64,000 nt of DNA from Panorpa germanica (GCA_963678705.1 OY783217.1:5208001-5272000), one strand, 5' to 3'. Positions 14,701 through 26,929 are shown, counted from the stretch's first letter. Numbers and translations: made by a program. The notes: a model not told the origin generated them from the letters alone.

Positions 14701-16287
14701 AACTCACTCTACACCTTGAACAAAATACCATTCAAGCAAAGCAATGGCTTAACAAGTAATATTCGGACTTGGTGAATTTTCTCTTAGAAAGGCAATGCAC
14801 ACACGAAGTTCGTATTTTTCCATTGTTTTGAAAATTACAAAAGTAGCTTCACTAAAATCACTGTAATTCATAAACTAATGGTCGGAATGTCATGAAATTT
14901 TGACACATATCGTTTGAAGGTTGGTACTACCTAAATCTCTACCTAAACCTATGGATTTATCAATAGTGGCGCTATTTATATGCCATCCTACGAACTTATT
15001 GATTGTATTATGTGTACATATAACAAATGCAAATAAAGGTCCACGAACCAATATGACGGACCCTTTACAGTTTCTAGCAAACCAGATTAATTGAATATAA
15101 AAGGTTTACAAAGTGCACAAATGACGTAAAATTGGTACAATACATAACAATAGATACAAAGTTGTGCTTTTAACGTTTTATAAAACGCTTTGTTACACGT
15201 TTGAAATTACAATTGAAAAAAATGTACGAGTTACTAAATGTACCTTCTATTTGGAATACCACACGGAAAATATTTTATAATGAACATACTCGTTCAAAAT
15301 ATTAAATAAAATGAAACAATGTTGCAAACAATTTTCATTTTGTGTTACGTTATATATCATGAATTAACAATAAATATTTGTTAATGTGAAATACATGACG
15401 ACCTTAATGGATCTTTTGTTCGTTTTTGTTCATTGTTTTAAGAAGTAAACAGTAATGCTTACATTTTTATGTTCGATATTGCAACCATTTAACTTAAGCT
15501 CAGCACACGACGCGACTCGTTCAAACGTCAGCCCTAATCTGCCCGTAGCGAATGTTATTACAACTATGTAAGAGATCGTACGTGTATGCGAGTGAGATAA
15601 AACACGAGGAAAGGCATACGAGTCGACTGATTGCAAACTAAACGAGAAACGATGTTTTCAACGAAAACGAGCACGAGAGTAAATAAATAATGAATCTATT
15701 ATTACTCACTCCATGTAATATAATTTACAAAACAGTATATTGTTAAATATAGTATTTTTCATTAAAACTCTTTGTTTTTGAACTTCAACAAATGAAAATG
15801 AACCTAATGAAAAATGGTCGTAAAAATCCTTTTTGACAAACTAATATAATGAATAATATATCAGACTCTTTCATTTCCTTTCGCTGTCCAATTAATTCTA
15901 TAATGTAACACGTGACATGACATGCTATCCATCTCTCCTTTTGGTTGTTATATGTTTTATATGGTAACACGAATATAGAGAGTATGGTTTTATCAAGACT
16001 TCAAAAATCAAAGATCCGTACTATTATAACAACCGTTAGAACCATCCCCACTAGGTTAACATTTGTCTACAAAAGTCGACAAAAGTCTGTCAAAGTCTAT
16101 TGCATAGATTCCAATTTAAAATAATACGCATGATTTTAGATGCAGCAATGTATATAACAAATGAAAAACTGCACCACGGTTTTTCCTCATGAGGGTAAAC
16201 GGTGCCATAACTCAATAATCGTTAGGTTATAGTCAGGTTCTAAAAACTAAGTACTGAGAATATACGACGTTCATATAACTGACAATA

Positions 16288-16914
16288 ATGGGCTTGTGTC
16301 CTCATTTTTTAGTGGTCGATTTTTCAATTGTTGATTGAAATTGATGTTAATAAATGTGTATTGGCGTGTCTATTTTATTAAATATCTAAATATTGACAAA
16401 GATATAGCAATTAAAAGTTTGAATTGTAGTTTTAGCGCTAGAAATGGTCGGCCATATTTGTATGACGTGAAATGCATTTTAACGTCAGTTATTTGTTGAG
16501 TAGGTCAGTGCTGTGGTAATGTTCTGTAGCTGTTGGTATTCAAATAATCAAGTCAAGTCAAAGAATAATAAGTTTTTATTTTATTTAACCCTGCTAAGGC
16601 AGACATAATATTACAACTTTATTGTTCCTTGAAATAGCTGTAAATAATATTTTATGTTTTGATACATGACTACATATAGCAGAGATTTATGAGCTGTAAG
16701 GTTGGCAGCGGTTGTGATGTCACATGCATTTGGAATGTATACAACGTTGAATTCATTTAATAACTAAAGAGACAAAATGACTTTTTTAATTGTTAATATC
16801 TCTTAACATATAAGGAGTTATTAAAAAATAATTGAACATTTGAGATTCTAGTAACCCAGTTTATCAATATACAGTACACTTGTATAGAAATGAAGACATA
16901 AGACACAGGCCCAT
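16288..16914 (+). mobile_element. MITE, family with ATGGGCTTGTGTC termini, copy A (full length)
   Basis: The element starts ATGGGCTTGTGTCCTCATTT and ends with the inverted form ACACAGGCCCAT. Length is 627 bp with no coding capacity. It shares long blocks with 45056-45598, 45902-46320 and 48985-49619, for example 'tttaaccctgctaaggcaga' and 'gaaatggtcggccatatttg'. The family is defined by four copies in this window. Flanking TA dinucleotides are visible here but not consistently at the other copies, so the target-site duplication is unresolved. Confidence 0.85.
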
Positions 16915-19900
16915 TATTTTAAGTAACAAATTAAACCATGAACTGTACTTATAATAAATATTTGATGGATGCACCTTAGCAAAGCTGCAAACCTAAATCT
17001 GCAATGCGTCAGAAATACGTGGCATACATTTATTTATATCGAATTATATCGGTTCAGTGTTCAATAACCATCTCGTACTGTAAAGGAACTTGTACATAAG
17101 TAGATACTGGTAGAAAGAGAAGGGGATAAAGAAAATGAAGAGTACAGAAAGTACTTGTTATTATACAAGCATAAATATAGCGGATTAATTTTAAATCAGT
17201 CTAGACGAAGGTATCTTAAATATATTGTGCTCTCAGCCAAATTAGATTTATAAGATTCATTTTAGAATGAAATTATATTGTTTAGAATGATACAGTTATA
17301 TATGTTAATCATCAAAACTAATTAAAACATAATTGGGAGTATGTTATTTTAATAGACAATTTCATCAATAATTTTCTAACCTAAAAATTCACTTATCAAA
17401 TAAATTTAGAAGAAAGTATAAATTTCGATGTTCATTATTTATCCAACTTTTCTCATTTTCGGTGCAGTTTTGCCCCGTTTTTGCACCACTAACTTTTCAT
17501 GCACAGTAGCTTTGTATTTCGCAAATACTTCTTTAAAACTATTTCTAACAAAAACTAGCACATTTTTTATAAAACAGAAAAGCAAACTCTTAGAAAAGTC
17601 GTGTCCGTTTCTCTGCGACTTAAATATTCTATTCGGCATAAGCCCTGTTGTTGCGCGATCCTCTCCTTCCTTGCCAGCAAACTGAAAGCTACAAACTCAA
17701 AGACAGTTAAGTTTTTACTTTGTCTCAGTACCAAAGCATATTCGTTTTTTGTCAAAGTTTGCTTTATTTTTTTTTTTTCATTTTTTGAAGAAGTTTATAA
17801 ACTGTAAACAAAACCTATGCTGCACACCACTTCCTGTATTAAATGCATGTACTGCAGAAAGACTTTTTTACGCAAAAAACTGTTTCCGGGACTGTCAGTG
17901 TATTTAAGTAGTTGAAGAAGTTCGTATGGTATAAAATTTATTTGAAAAAGGTAATTTATATAACGTTATTAAATCTTCAGCGTCACTGGTTGTTGTGTTT
18001 TTATTCGTAAACCGGTAAACACTGTTACATGTATTTATGATTAATAAAACATAAAAGAAATAAATGTTAGGTAAAAAAATTTACCTAATTTTACCGGACC
18101 TAAGTTAAATAAATTAAATTAGAGCCGGACCTGACTGTCTCCTTTGAAACATCTACTCGACAATCGATTCACTAATAATTCAGCATTTTAATAAATTATG
18201 TCGTTATCTGTCTTTTTTAACATTAAATATTTTCATAATAATTTTGTAAATATCATTATCTTATGAATAACTACATCCCAGATATGTAAAAAAAATATAA
18301 TATTTTAAGATTGTCTCCTGATACCGCATAAAACTGTCAAAAAAATAGATATCTACCAAAGAACTGCCAATAAATTAGAAAGCTAGCACTTTTTTGCGTC
18401 ATTAATTATATTAGAATCTATCCACACCGTATCATGAGGGTAGTTTACACATTGACCGTTTGGTGGTGATGGCGCTAGTGCTGGTTGGTCGACTCACTCA
18501 TTCTACATAACCTTAAACCTTAGATCGAAACGAAAACCAAGAAAATGAAAGAATAAAAATAAATGGAAATTTATTAGAATGTTTTGGAAATAATCTTAAC
18601 CATTATAGCGTATTATAAGAAATATATATACATAAGCAGGTTCTAAAATCTACGTCATTTTTATTACAAACTACTATAAATCACAACGTGCGTTACTTAG
18701 TAATACAATGCTTAATCTAATATACTTGAAATCAAAATAATTTTTAAAGAAAACTCTATTTTAATACCTCTCTGTGTTAGTATCAGCAGAGCCATCTATT
18801 ATATAAATTTAAAAGTAATTTTATAACATTTTCAACATAACATTTATTTCAGAATGTTCCTAAAGAAATTCACATATAAAAACAAAAATAAATAGCCAAG
18901 GGGTTCGCAGTTCCATCTCAACAGATGAGCACGCTACATACAACGAATTAAATGCGATATTTATAGTACAAATATTATATCAGCTTTCTTTATATTGTCG
19001 CGAATGTTAGAAGAGTTGATAATAAACAAAAATAAATGGAAAATAAAACATAGAAAAATAAACAGGATGGTAGAGCTATAGATCTATAGTGTATCTGACG
19101 AAAAGACACTGTTTAAATTATAGTCTTGTGCAATGTAACTTTTGTTTTGAAGAACTGCGCTTTCTTACCTTATCACTATTAGATTAAAAAGAGGCGGGAA
19201 ATAGGAAGGAAGGTGTGCAGCGACAGTTACGAGCACGACAGCATGAAGTTAAAGCTTCAAAGGCAACTCTTCAAATATGGTTCCAAAAGTCCTGTAGATG
19301 TCTATGCGTCTGGATGTCTTCTCTTCCATGCTTTATTCAACAAAGTCAATGTGTTTGACTTCAACTTCGTTAAAACATAGCTTGTGACGCACCTGTGTAT
19401 GACGATTCTGATTAATTGCCTGGTTTTCCGCTAAAATATCGCCCCATTTACCGGTGCTATGAAAAAACACGAGAAGCGGTTTCGCTATCTCAAAAGATGG
19501 CGCTAAAATGTATAAACATGACGTTGCATTTGAAGAAATACTGACTGGATGGAATTCATTCGTGGTATCTTACAAAAGAAAAGGCTAAGACGCTCCCGAA
19601 TATCTGTAAAAAACCCAAAAAGGGATAATTTTTCCATATTTTAATATAAAATATAAATGCATTCTTACCTAATATCGGGTCCAGTTCATTTGACCATTCA
19701 CTTTACCCACCCCTTCGCCATCTTCCGTGTTTGTGGGAGAAATGACTCTAGGTTCAGAATTCCATAACAGGGAGGGTTTATTTTTTATATCATGTAGTAG
19801 GCACGTAGCTTGTAGCTCCGCGTAGCCCGTAGCCCGTAGTGGACTACGAGCACGTAGAAGTCGTCTTTCATGATGTCCTATGAATACGGGCAGCAGAGAA

Positions 19901-22105
19901 CCTAAAAGGGAAAGGGAAAAAGTGGAAAAGGGATGGTTAAGTACATGCGTTGGTTTCATACTGAACTGAACTGAATGGAATGCCCTCCCCTTCCTCTTTC
20001 CAAGGGTATAAAAAGAAATGATAATCTTTGTACAGATAAACATTTAATTACTTTTTTAACATATGGAATAACTAAAGAGGAAATTGAATTTTCATATTAA
20101 TTTTCCTGATTTTATGTGAACCTTAAAAGATTCATTAAAATTAATTTTAATTTCCGTTTTTCTGATTTTCTTTTTTTTTTTTTGGTAAAGTAATTAAAGA
20201 GATTAGTAATTGCAAAAAAATGAAAACAATTTTTTATTCTACTAAAATTCTGTTACATAAACGCAGTGGCATGAATGAAATTGTTTCTCACTATTGCGGA
20301 TTGAACAATCTGCTTCCGCAGCTATGTCACTTTATCAAAGTGATGACCTTCTTTTAATATAGCAAATTTTATTCAGTGTAAAATGATCTGCCAATTAGTC
20401 TGCCTCATAGCCCCCTATCTGTGTTCTATTTCTGTTGATTGTGGTTTGACATATGTCGTTGACAACAGAGACCTCAGTGTCCATTCCGATAACTACAGTT
20501 ATATGACTCACCAGATTAGATTTGTTATAGAAAAGCAGGAAATTGTAGGCCATCCGTGGCTTGGTTCCGAAATTATACATTTTTCCTCAACATAAAACAA
20601 TTCATTATATAAATCATTGAAATGAATGAATATGTTTGATGACCTTTATTTACCGCGATACTGTCTATAGATACGACTCGCACGTATCGAACCGCACGTG
20701 GTCACGTGGTTGGCTGCTATGTTGGTGGTTAGTTGTATGTGATCCAATGCTAAAGGATTAAGGGTTCACAAAGGGAGAGGACACTAACATACAAATACAC
20801 ATCAGACAAAAGGGTTAACTTCCATTACACTATTCTATACTTATTTGTGTAGCAATGGCTCCCAAACTTACACTATTATTGAAACAGTCAATAGACAAAA
20901 GTCATCACTTTCAGTATTACGACTAACCTAATTTAGTAACATTGTTGAAATCTTTTAAAAACAAAGGTATATGTCGTTTTAAACACGTTTGTACAAGAAA
21001 TATATGTTTAAAAACGTCAAAAATAATGAACACTTGTGTAACTAAACTTTATAGGTTATGTTAACTATCTCTGAATTAATAGGTGAATATATCTGTTCAA
21101 TTTTATGTAAAGTAATAATATATTTTGAATTACATTCAATGTATACCATTTTATATACAGCACTATCTGTTTTTCAAGACTAATTTAAAGTAGATGTTTA
21201 TATTTTGAGGTTAGGTTATCCTGTTGTAACATCAACGTAATTTAATTAAAAGATATTTATTTTAACCTGATAATTAATAAGAGTTTATTGGCCAATTTGA
21301 AATCCAAACAAAGATTGGGGATAGTTGATAAGCATGGGTAGAGGTATCACATGACCATGAACAAATACTAACGACATTTGTGTTCTCTGGTCCCAAGTCC
21401 CTCCATTCCTGTGTTCCCTATTCTGTGTTCTATTTGAGCTGTATGGGACTCATTTATTTAACAGCCAGTCATTTGTAATGTATACTGAATTCTAAAATGT
21501 TGCCGTACGGTGGTCGACAACGCACTAGAACCTGCTCTCTACTACTACTGTTTCTAGTCTGACAGTCCTGTAGTTCTATAGAGTGTACAGTATAGAATGT
21601 GGACCCACAGCACCTCCAGACCTACTCATATTAATGTATGAGGTTAACTTTATGTGATATATAACCAGGAGGTCATGATTCTGTACTGAGAGGTTAATTT
21701 TGATAAATTGTATGAATGGAAATTATTTACAAAGGAATGTTTTGATAGGATAATGTTTGCAGTGTTAGTATCGTGTAATCATAAAGGTGATTTTAACTAA
21801 CAAACATCTTATTCAGTTAAATCAATACTATTTAATTAATAATGTTTGAAATTGATGATAATTTATTACTTAATTAATTCCAATGTCAATATTCTTACTA
21901 TAGCAATAAGTATATAAACGATGAGTTTAACCTTAGCCCCTTGATAGCGAGGAGGAGAGGCTATTTCAATGTAATAAATTCATCAAATTTAAATAATATT
22001 GAAGTGATGATTTTTCTTTAAAATTTTGCGAGTGGAATACACGATATTATGAACGACACAATAATTTACCAGAGTTGTAATACTAGATGGCACTCATCTC
22101 TATAA

Positions 22106-22180
22106 AATGTTAACTTATGAATGGAAATATGTAAATGTTGGATGCCGCATGTTGGAGTCGCACTAGTTTGGATGAAGCAT
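22106..22180 (+). repeat. Dispersed repeat shared with 47582-47655
   Basis: This block reads 'taacttatgaatggaaatat' and then 'ccgcatgttggagtcgcact'. It matches the reverse complement of 47582-47655 with scattered differences. No termini or coding capacity were identified. It is part of an unclassified interspersed repeat. Confidence 0.5.
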
Positions 22181-22505
22181 ATCTGTTGTAAATTTGTTAA
22201 AGATTGACTGTCATTGTGATAAGAGCCCTGAGCAGTTACTCATAGGATAAAGCACCACTGCAACTATAATGCAATCTTTTACCTATAAGAGCTGCTTTTA
22301 TCTATGATTTATCTATAAGAGCTTCGTTAAATAGTAATTTCAAAACCAAAACTAAACGCCAAGTGATTCACGAATTGCAATTCAAAACACAAAGCAAGTT
22401 CCTTTGCAAATCATCTGAACTAATGACAATACAATACTTGCATAATACATCCATACAATTAAAAACCACCAACCAGTGCTCGACTCTTGACTGTCGACTG
22501 TAGGT

Positions 22506-22582
22506 ATTCGGTTTCGGTTCACGGTACACGGTACACGGTACACGAAACACGGAACTCGGTTTTCTACACTCGGTATTCGGTT
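22506..22582 (+). repeat. Short tandem repeat (CGGTACA)n with TTCGGT motifs
   Basis: Three head-to-tail CGGTACA units sit within a wider run of degenerate CGGT-containing motifs. The tract is G+C-richer than its flanks. No function is evident. Confidence 0.7.
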
Positions 22583-23689
22583 TGTAATTAACGGTTACTT
22601 TGTCACGTCCGTCTGTGCGATGACGCGTGCTCTGAGTGTGTGGTTTTACCTGTGCAGGTAATTTGTGATCCCGTATTGGTCATTTGAATTACAAAGTACC
22701 CCGTTATGTGTTTTCCTCTGGGTGTTATAACCGCAGTACACTCTCGGGAATACTGTGAATAAACTCTATTTCAGTCTTTTCCTTCTCTTCCCCAAAACGG
22801 CAATAAATCGCTAAGCGAAAACTTTTCGCAAAATGGACTTTGACTTAACTCTTTCTTGTTTTAACAAAGGGAAAGTTTTTGATGTTTTATTTGAAATGTA
22901 ACTCGTTTTATTTGAGTTGTACAATTTGATATATTATTAAATCTGTTGAAAATACAGTGTGTTGTTGAAAGTGAATCAAATATTTTATGACTGTGTGTTG
23001 TAATATAAGGGCACATTGACCTTTTTTGGTCGTATGTCTTTTAGAAGCTGCGGTAATACCTATGGTTATTCCCTTTCTATAAATAAAACTTACTTTTCAT
23101 TCCGTTGACACAAAACATGATTTTGCTGTAGACTTATAGTTAGAAAATAGTTCGTCGAATTTGGTTAATTTAAAATTCTTTTCAAAAAGTCTCCTTTCCT
23201 GGTGAGAGGAAAACGCAAATTTTTAAAATAGCCTAGAATTTAATTGTTAAATAACGAATAACATCTGATGTATATTCTAGTTATTTCGCTCATGTAATCA
23301 GAAATACAGATCACGTTGAATAATGCGCTGTTCTCTGCACATTGTGCGATTTCCCGCAATCCTTGTTAATTTCAATACATCGCTGGATAATTTATCATAC
23401 GTTATACATAATATAATACATCAGACAATTTGTTGGTTGGTACCACCGCCGTACAAGTAAATACCTGCGCTCTGTACCATGATGATGTACCTGTGTTCAT
23501 CGTCAAGGCATTTACGATTAATCTTGCAGTGTTGTTCATTTAAACAGCAATCTGTTCATTAACCGGCGGTCAGCAAAACCATGTTCTATTATACGAAGTT
23601 ATTCAAAAAGTAACGAGAATTAGCTGTTTTTTGCTTTTGTTAATATTTTGTTTAACTCCGCCAGTTTCCGATGCTGAGTTCTATCGCCC

Positions 23690-23860
23690 ATGATCTTCTA
23701 TAGCGTTGGCAGTATTTAAGGTGTTGTGGTTCGTATATGTGACTCACACAGCATATGTAGGTGGTAACATATAATCAAATTAATTTCGATAACAAGAAAA
23801 TATAGCGCTGGTTTGGGAATCGATTTTGAAGCATCAGACGTAAATGCTCTTGGGCACTGT
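23690..23860 (+). repeat. Dispersed repeat with 'tatagcgctggt' core, copy 1
   Basis: The core 'ataatcaaattaatttcgat', followed by 'aaatatagcgctggt', recurs at 35600-35775 in the same orientation and at 50515-50640 inverted. A related fragment lies near 62300-62335. The copies lack terminal inverted repeats and coding capacity. A SINE-like origin is possible, but no clear tRNA-type promoter boxes could be proven. Confidence 0.55.
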
Positions 23861-24885
23861 ACCGTCTCTCCTTCCTCGATATTTTAGCGAGTATTTAAGG
23901 CGATGCAGGAATCTGTATCACAAAGTAAGGTATAAAATTGTGAGATATTAAACTTCCTAATTTTCATAGCTAATGTTAATTCTTTAGCTGAAGCCAAACG
24001 GGCACCAATTCAGCTCTGTTGTCAAAATAATTATTTTACAAATACAACAATAATATTTTCGCTGTAGCATCCAAAAAAATGAGCTTTCAATATTTCTTGT
24101 AAAGATTTGTCAGCATTTTATGCTACATCCACTTTTTTGTTCGTTTCGGTGTGTTACTGTATTAGACAACCCCTCTAAGGGGGTACTATGCAGGGGTTGT
24201 ACTCGTATTACACCCTTCTACATGTTCAATAGTCACGGCACCTTTATCGTCTGTCGGTTTGTCACACTGTGGTTGGATTTATTTATTTATTTCAGTGTTG
24301 AATTCTACTTCACACACTCATATGAGCTTAAAGCTCTCGGCTGCGCTGTCTATCCTGCATACTACTTGCAAGTTCTTGGAGCTTTCTTTCAATATTCTTA
24401 AGTGCCGTAGTCAACTTGCATTATACAGCTGGCACTGAATAAAACAGTCTAGCACTACACTGTCAAATCAATAGGCAATCAGCAGTAAATGAAAGCTTTT
24501 CACACTTCTTGTTGAAACTTGTAGATGGCGTTGTATAAACATAATTTTGATTCAGGATTTCTTGACTGACGTTTTTTTGGGTGCAAAATCTTTATGAAAA
24601 GTGACTGCTGCTATTTGTTTCATTTTCGTTGTGAATTCTTTTAGAAATGAATAATTTGAATTGCGCGGTGTATTCAAAAATGGCCGCAACTTACCTGCAC
24701 TCTATATTATTTAACATGAACTACTAGCTGTTACATATATTGCAAATCGAATATTTTATTTAAAAACAAATGCATAGTTTAGTTAGGGAGTTAACGCTGT
24801 CATGTAGGTTCATCAAACAAACAAAGGTACAATCATTTTAAATTGCTATTTTGGATGTAAGTGCGTTTAAAATTACTTGTCAAAT

Positions 24886-25382
24886 ATGTCTGACTACTCA
24901 GTAAACAGCATATCGCAAGAACCGGTATCGGAAGTAGTGGTTAAAGTCTTTCATAAGATGAACGAGCCACGAGGGGCCTCGCTAAAGACGCTTACGAATC
25001 TCATCTCCGACGAGTACGACAACCTAAGACAAAAAGATATCCGAAAACCTCTTGCTGATGCACTACGGAGGGGATGCATATTTGGTATTATTAAAAAACG
25101 AGGATATTTGTATAAATTAGGATGTGACATAAATCAGCTAAGCAACCAGGTCATTATCTGACAGATCATAATGTATTTAAACGTTATTCAAAACTAAATA
25201 TGTACTTATCGTTCTAGTTCCTGAAGAATAAGTCACCTATACGACAAAGTGACAGCCTAATAAGACGCTCTGGTAAAAAAGTAACTTTTGATCAACCTAC
25301 AAGCTATGGTGGAATGAAAATGAAAACAACCAAGAGATTGCGACAAAAACGAGAACAAACTCCTTACTATCCATATCATTGA
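24886..25382 (+). CDS. Linker-histone-like winged-helix protein (two exons)
   Basis: Exon 1 is 24886-25149 (ATG start) and exon 2 is 25218-25382 (TGA stop). They are joined in phase 0 across a 68-bp intron (CAG|gtcatt ... ttctag|TTC), giving 142 aa. Residues about 12-80 match the H15 globular fold of histones H1/H5. A PVSEVVV start aligns with the PVSEMVV of canonical H1, followed by RGASLKTLTNLISDEY and a closing KKRGYLYKLG. Exon 2 supplies a basic tail of 54 aa with KNK, RRSGKK and KMKTTKRLRQKR patches. It is much shorter than canonical H1, which is usually around 200 aa or more, lacks the long Lys/Ala/Pro tail, and is interrupted by an intron, unlike replication-dependent histone genes. 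By family it should bind linker DNA or nucleosomes in the nucleus. A germline or sperm role is only a guess. Without the splice the frame ends eight codons after the donor. Confidence 0.75.
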
Positions 25383-25733
25383 TTAATCAAAAATCATTTA
25401 ATTGGCGTTATCTTGTTTACTGACACTTTTGTGTTTCCTTACCAAACAATTAATATGCATTTAGCAATTTAAAATGATAAATAAGATAACCTTTGTTTTA
25501 CTATAAATATAAACCTTATGAAACAGTATTTTGTTGTATTATTCTTCTGCTTGTCATTTCCTTTATTTCAAAATGCTTTAAATTTGTAACTTTAGTTAAG
25601 CAGCAATGAAAAAATATGCTGTTACTTTCCCAGTATATGATTTAGTTTTATGAAACTGTCAATTAATCAAACATTTAATAAGAAACGGTGTTGTTTCCAC
25701 TTAGAGCATATGTATAAGGAGAGAATGCTGCCG

Positions 25734-25856
25734 AAAGTGTGTCCAAAATGTGTGCGAAAAAGATTTGTTCTCTATGCGCCTGCGTCGAAAGTGACAGTTG
25801 TCAAATCAGAGCACAACATATACCTTTCTCTCTCGCACACATTTTGGACACACTTT
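25734..25856. mobile_element. Short MITE with perfect 23-24 bp terminal inverted repeats
   Basis: The left end GTGTCCAAAATGTGTGCGA and right end TCGCACACATTTTGGACAC are exact inverted copies, extending outward through AAAGT/ACTTT. The whole element is 123 bp and non-coding. It lies between the two convergent linker-histone-like genes. The perfect termini suggest a recent insertion. No target-site duplication was identified. Confidence 0.75.
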
Positions 25857-26041
25857 TAATCTATAGGAAATATAGGCTATTCACTGTCCATATATTTATG
25901 CTCTAAGAGTTTAAACATACCTAAACCTGTAATAATTAAATAACTCAATTCAACAATATTAATGAACAATATTTAATTCAATATAACTACAAAAGTTATC
26001 AACAAACAACGCAATGTTATACAAAATTTTTAGTTCTCTAG

Positions 26042-26404
26042 CTACGCAGACTTCTTCGTTTTCTTCGATGGTTTGCTAGTTGTTCTTTTGTATTTAGCTT
26101 TTTTAATTCCCCCTGTTGGTTTAATTCCTTTCTTGGGTCTTCTACGTTTCTGAATAACAACAGGCACCCTGTGCAGATAATTTAATTTAAATCTGTCCCC
26201 AATTTGAATAAATAACCTCGATTTGACGCCTGCCTTAAGCGCATGTTCAACCAGATATTTAATTTCTGCTTCTTCGATTTTGTATTCTTTTTTAATATAA
26301 TCTGTTATCGCTTGTAGTGTCGCCCCACGTTTGTCTCTCAATAAATTGAAGGCTTCTCTAACTACAGATGTTAACTTCTTGGTACCAGATGCATAATACG
26401 CCAT
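26042..26404 (-). CDS. Linker-histone-like winged-helix protein (single exon)
   Basis: An ATG at 26404 opens a single-exon frame of 120 aa ending at TAG. Residues about 9-78 fit the H15 winged helix of histone H1: KLTSVVREAFNLLRDKRG, then ATLQAITDYIKKEY, then a basic wing region and FKLN. The C-terminal 40 residues are a strongly basic tail rich in Lys, Arg, Thr and Ser (KRRRPKK, KKAKYKR, SKKTKKSA), as expected for a DNA-compacting protein. The short N-terminus of about eight residues and the overall size are reduced relative to canonical H1. It converges on the related gene at 24886-25382, with about 660 bp between the stops, so the pair probably arose by inverted duplication followed by strong divergence. 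An ATTAAA-type polyadenylation signal lies about 65 bp downstream. Chromatin binding is inferred from the family; tissue is unknown. Confidence 0.8.
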   Translation of the reverse strand: MAYYASGTKKLTSVVREAFNLLRDKRGATLQAITDYIKKEYKIEEAEIKYLVEHALKAGVKSRLFIQIGDRFKLNYLHRVPVVIQKRRRPKKGIKPTGGIKKAKYKRTTSKPSKKTKKSA

Positions 26405-26680
26405 TTTGATTTTACCATTAAACTAAAAATTTTGTAAACAAAGAATTATGCTATTGTTACAAAACACATTACACATAATTTGACATCAAAAAAATTATTT
26501 TGTTTTTTCTCTTCGATTACTTTTGAATAAAAGAACGATCAAGTAGGTCATTTTAAATTAGGCACAAACGATCTAGAAATGTAATCACTGGTAATCACTA
26601 ATGCGGCAAATTGGCGAAAAAGCTACTAAACAAATTGTCCTGAATAATTTGGCTGCGTTGATTCAGCATATTTAGCGTTA

Positions 26681-26929
26681 CCAGAATTTTAGAGTCACTT
26701 TGACATCATATTGCACATGCGTATGATTTTTTTATCATTAAAGAGTTCATTTACAATTCAGTTTCTCAGAGTCGTTCATGTGAAATGTTTATTTTATCAG
26801 CTACAAGTGGTGAAAGCACTTCACCTGACGGAATACAAATAAAGATAAAGTTGATGCAAACAATAATTAAAGTACAATAGTAATAGAAACGTCACAAAAA
26901 GGACACTTCACCAAATTTACTGACGAGTA
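26681..26929 (+). mobile_element. MITE, CAGTAAACATTTTGG family, copy 2 (degraded ends)
   Basis: The interior aligns over its full length with the copies at 6725 and 47693, for example 'aataaagataaagttgatgc' and 'gtaatagaaacgtcacaaaa'. Both termini are eroded: the left reads 'ccagaattttagag' and the right 'ccaaatttactg'. It is therefore older than the copy at 6725. Confidence 0.7.

Larger units (their letters stand above)
8467..16287. other. Gene-free AT-rich stretch
   Basis: No supported gene. Frames of 60-97 codons occur, for example near 11360-11629, 13833-14063 and 14150-14443. They lack splice context, overlap on opposite strands and resemble no family I recognise. A short inverted-repeat element at 10464-10555 and a G+C-rich island at 11480-11790 are listed separately. 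Short TA microsatellite tracts occur near 8222 and 14668. Confidence 0.55.
16915..24885. other. Gene-free AT-rich stretch
   Basis: No supported gene. Frames at 17428-17807, 19669-20043 and 24120-24401 overlap or oppose one another, or lack splice and start context, and match nothing I recognise. An ATG frame at 20383-20595 (70 codons, hydrophobic start) is the least poor candidate but is unsupported. A 9-bp perfect hairpin, ACAACCCCT and AGGGGTTGT, lies at 24166-24200. Repeats near 22.1, 22.5 and 23.7 kb are listed separately. Confidence 0.55.

Noticed and set aside
17428..17807. Four overlapping frames on both strands
   Set aside because: Mutually overlapping, with no consistent family signal. 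At most a decayed element.
19669..20043. 124-codon minus-strand frame
   Set aside because: No recognisable domain, unlikely start context, low-complexity and repeat-like stretches, and no splice partners. Treated as chance.
20383..20595. 70-codon plus-strand frame starting with an ATG and a hydrophobic N-terminus
   Set aside because: Also open on the opposite strand, no recognised family, and no promoter or polyadenylation context. Too weak to call a gene.
24120..24401. 93-codon plus-strand frame
   Set aside because: Starts on a non-ATG codon and its composition follows the T-rich DNA; no domain or splice support.
25650..25859. 69-codon plus-strand frame downstream of the linker-histone-like gene
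   Set aside because: More than half of it is the inverted-repeat MITE at 25734-25856, which explains the sequence better than a gene.
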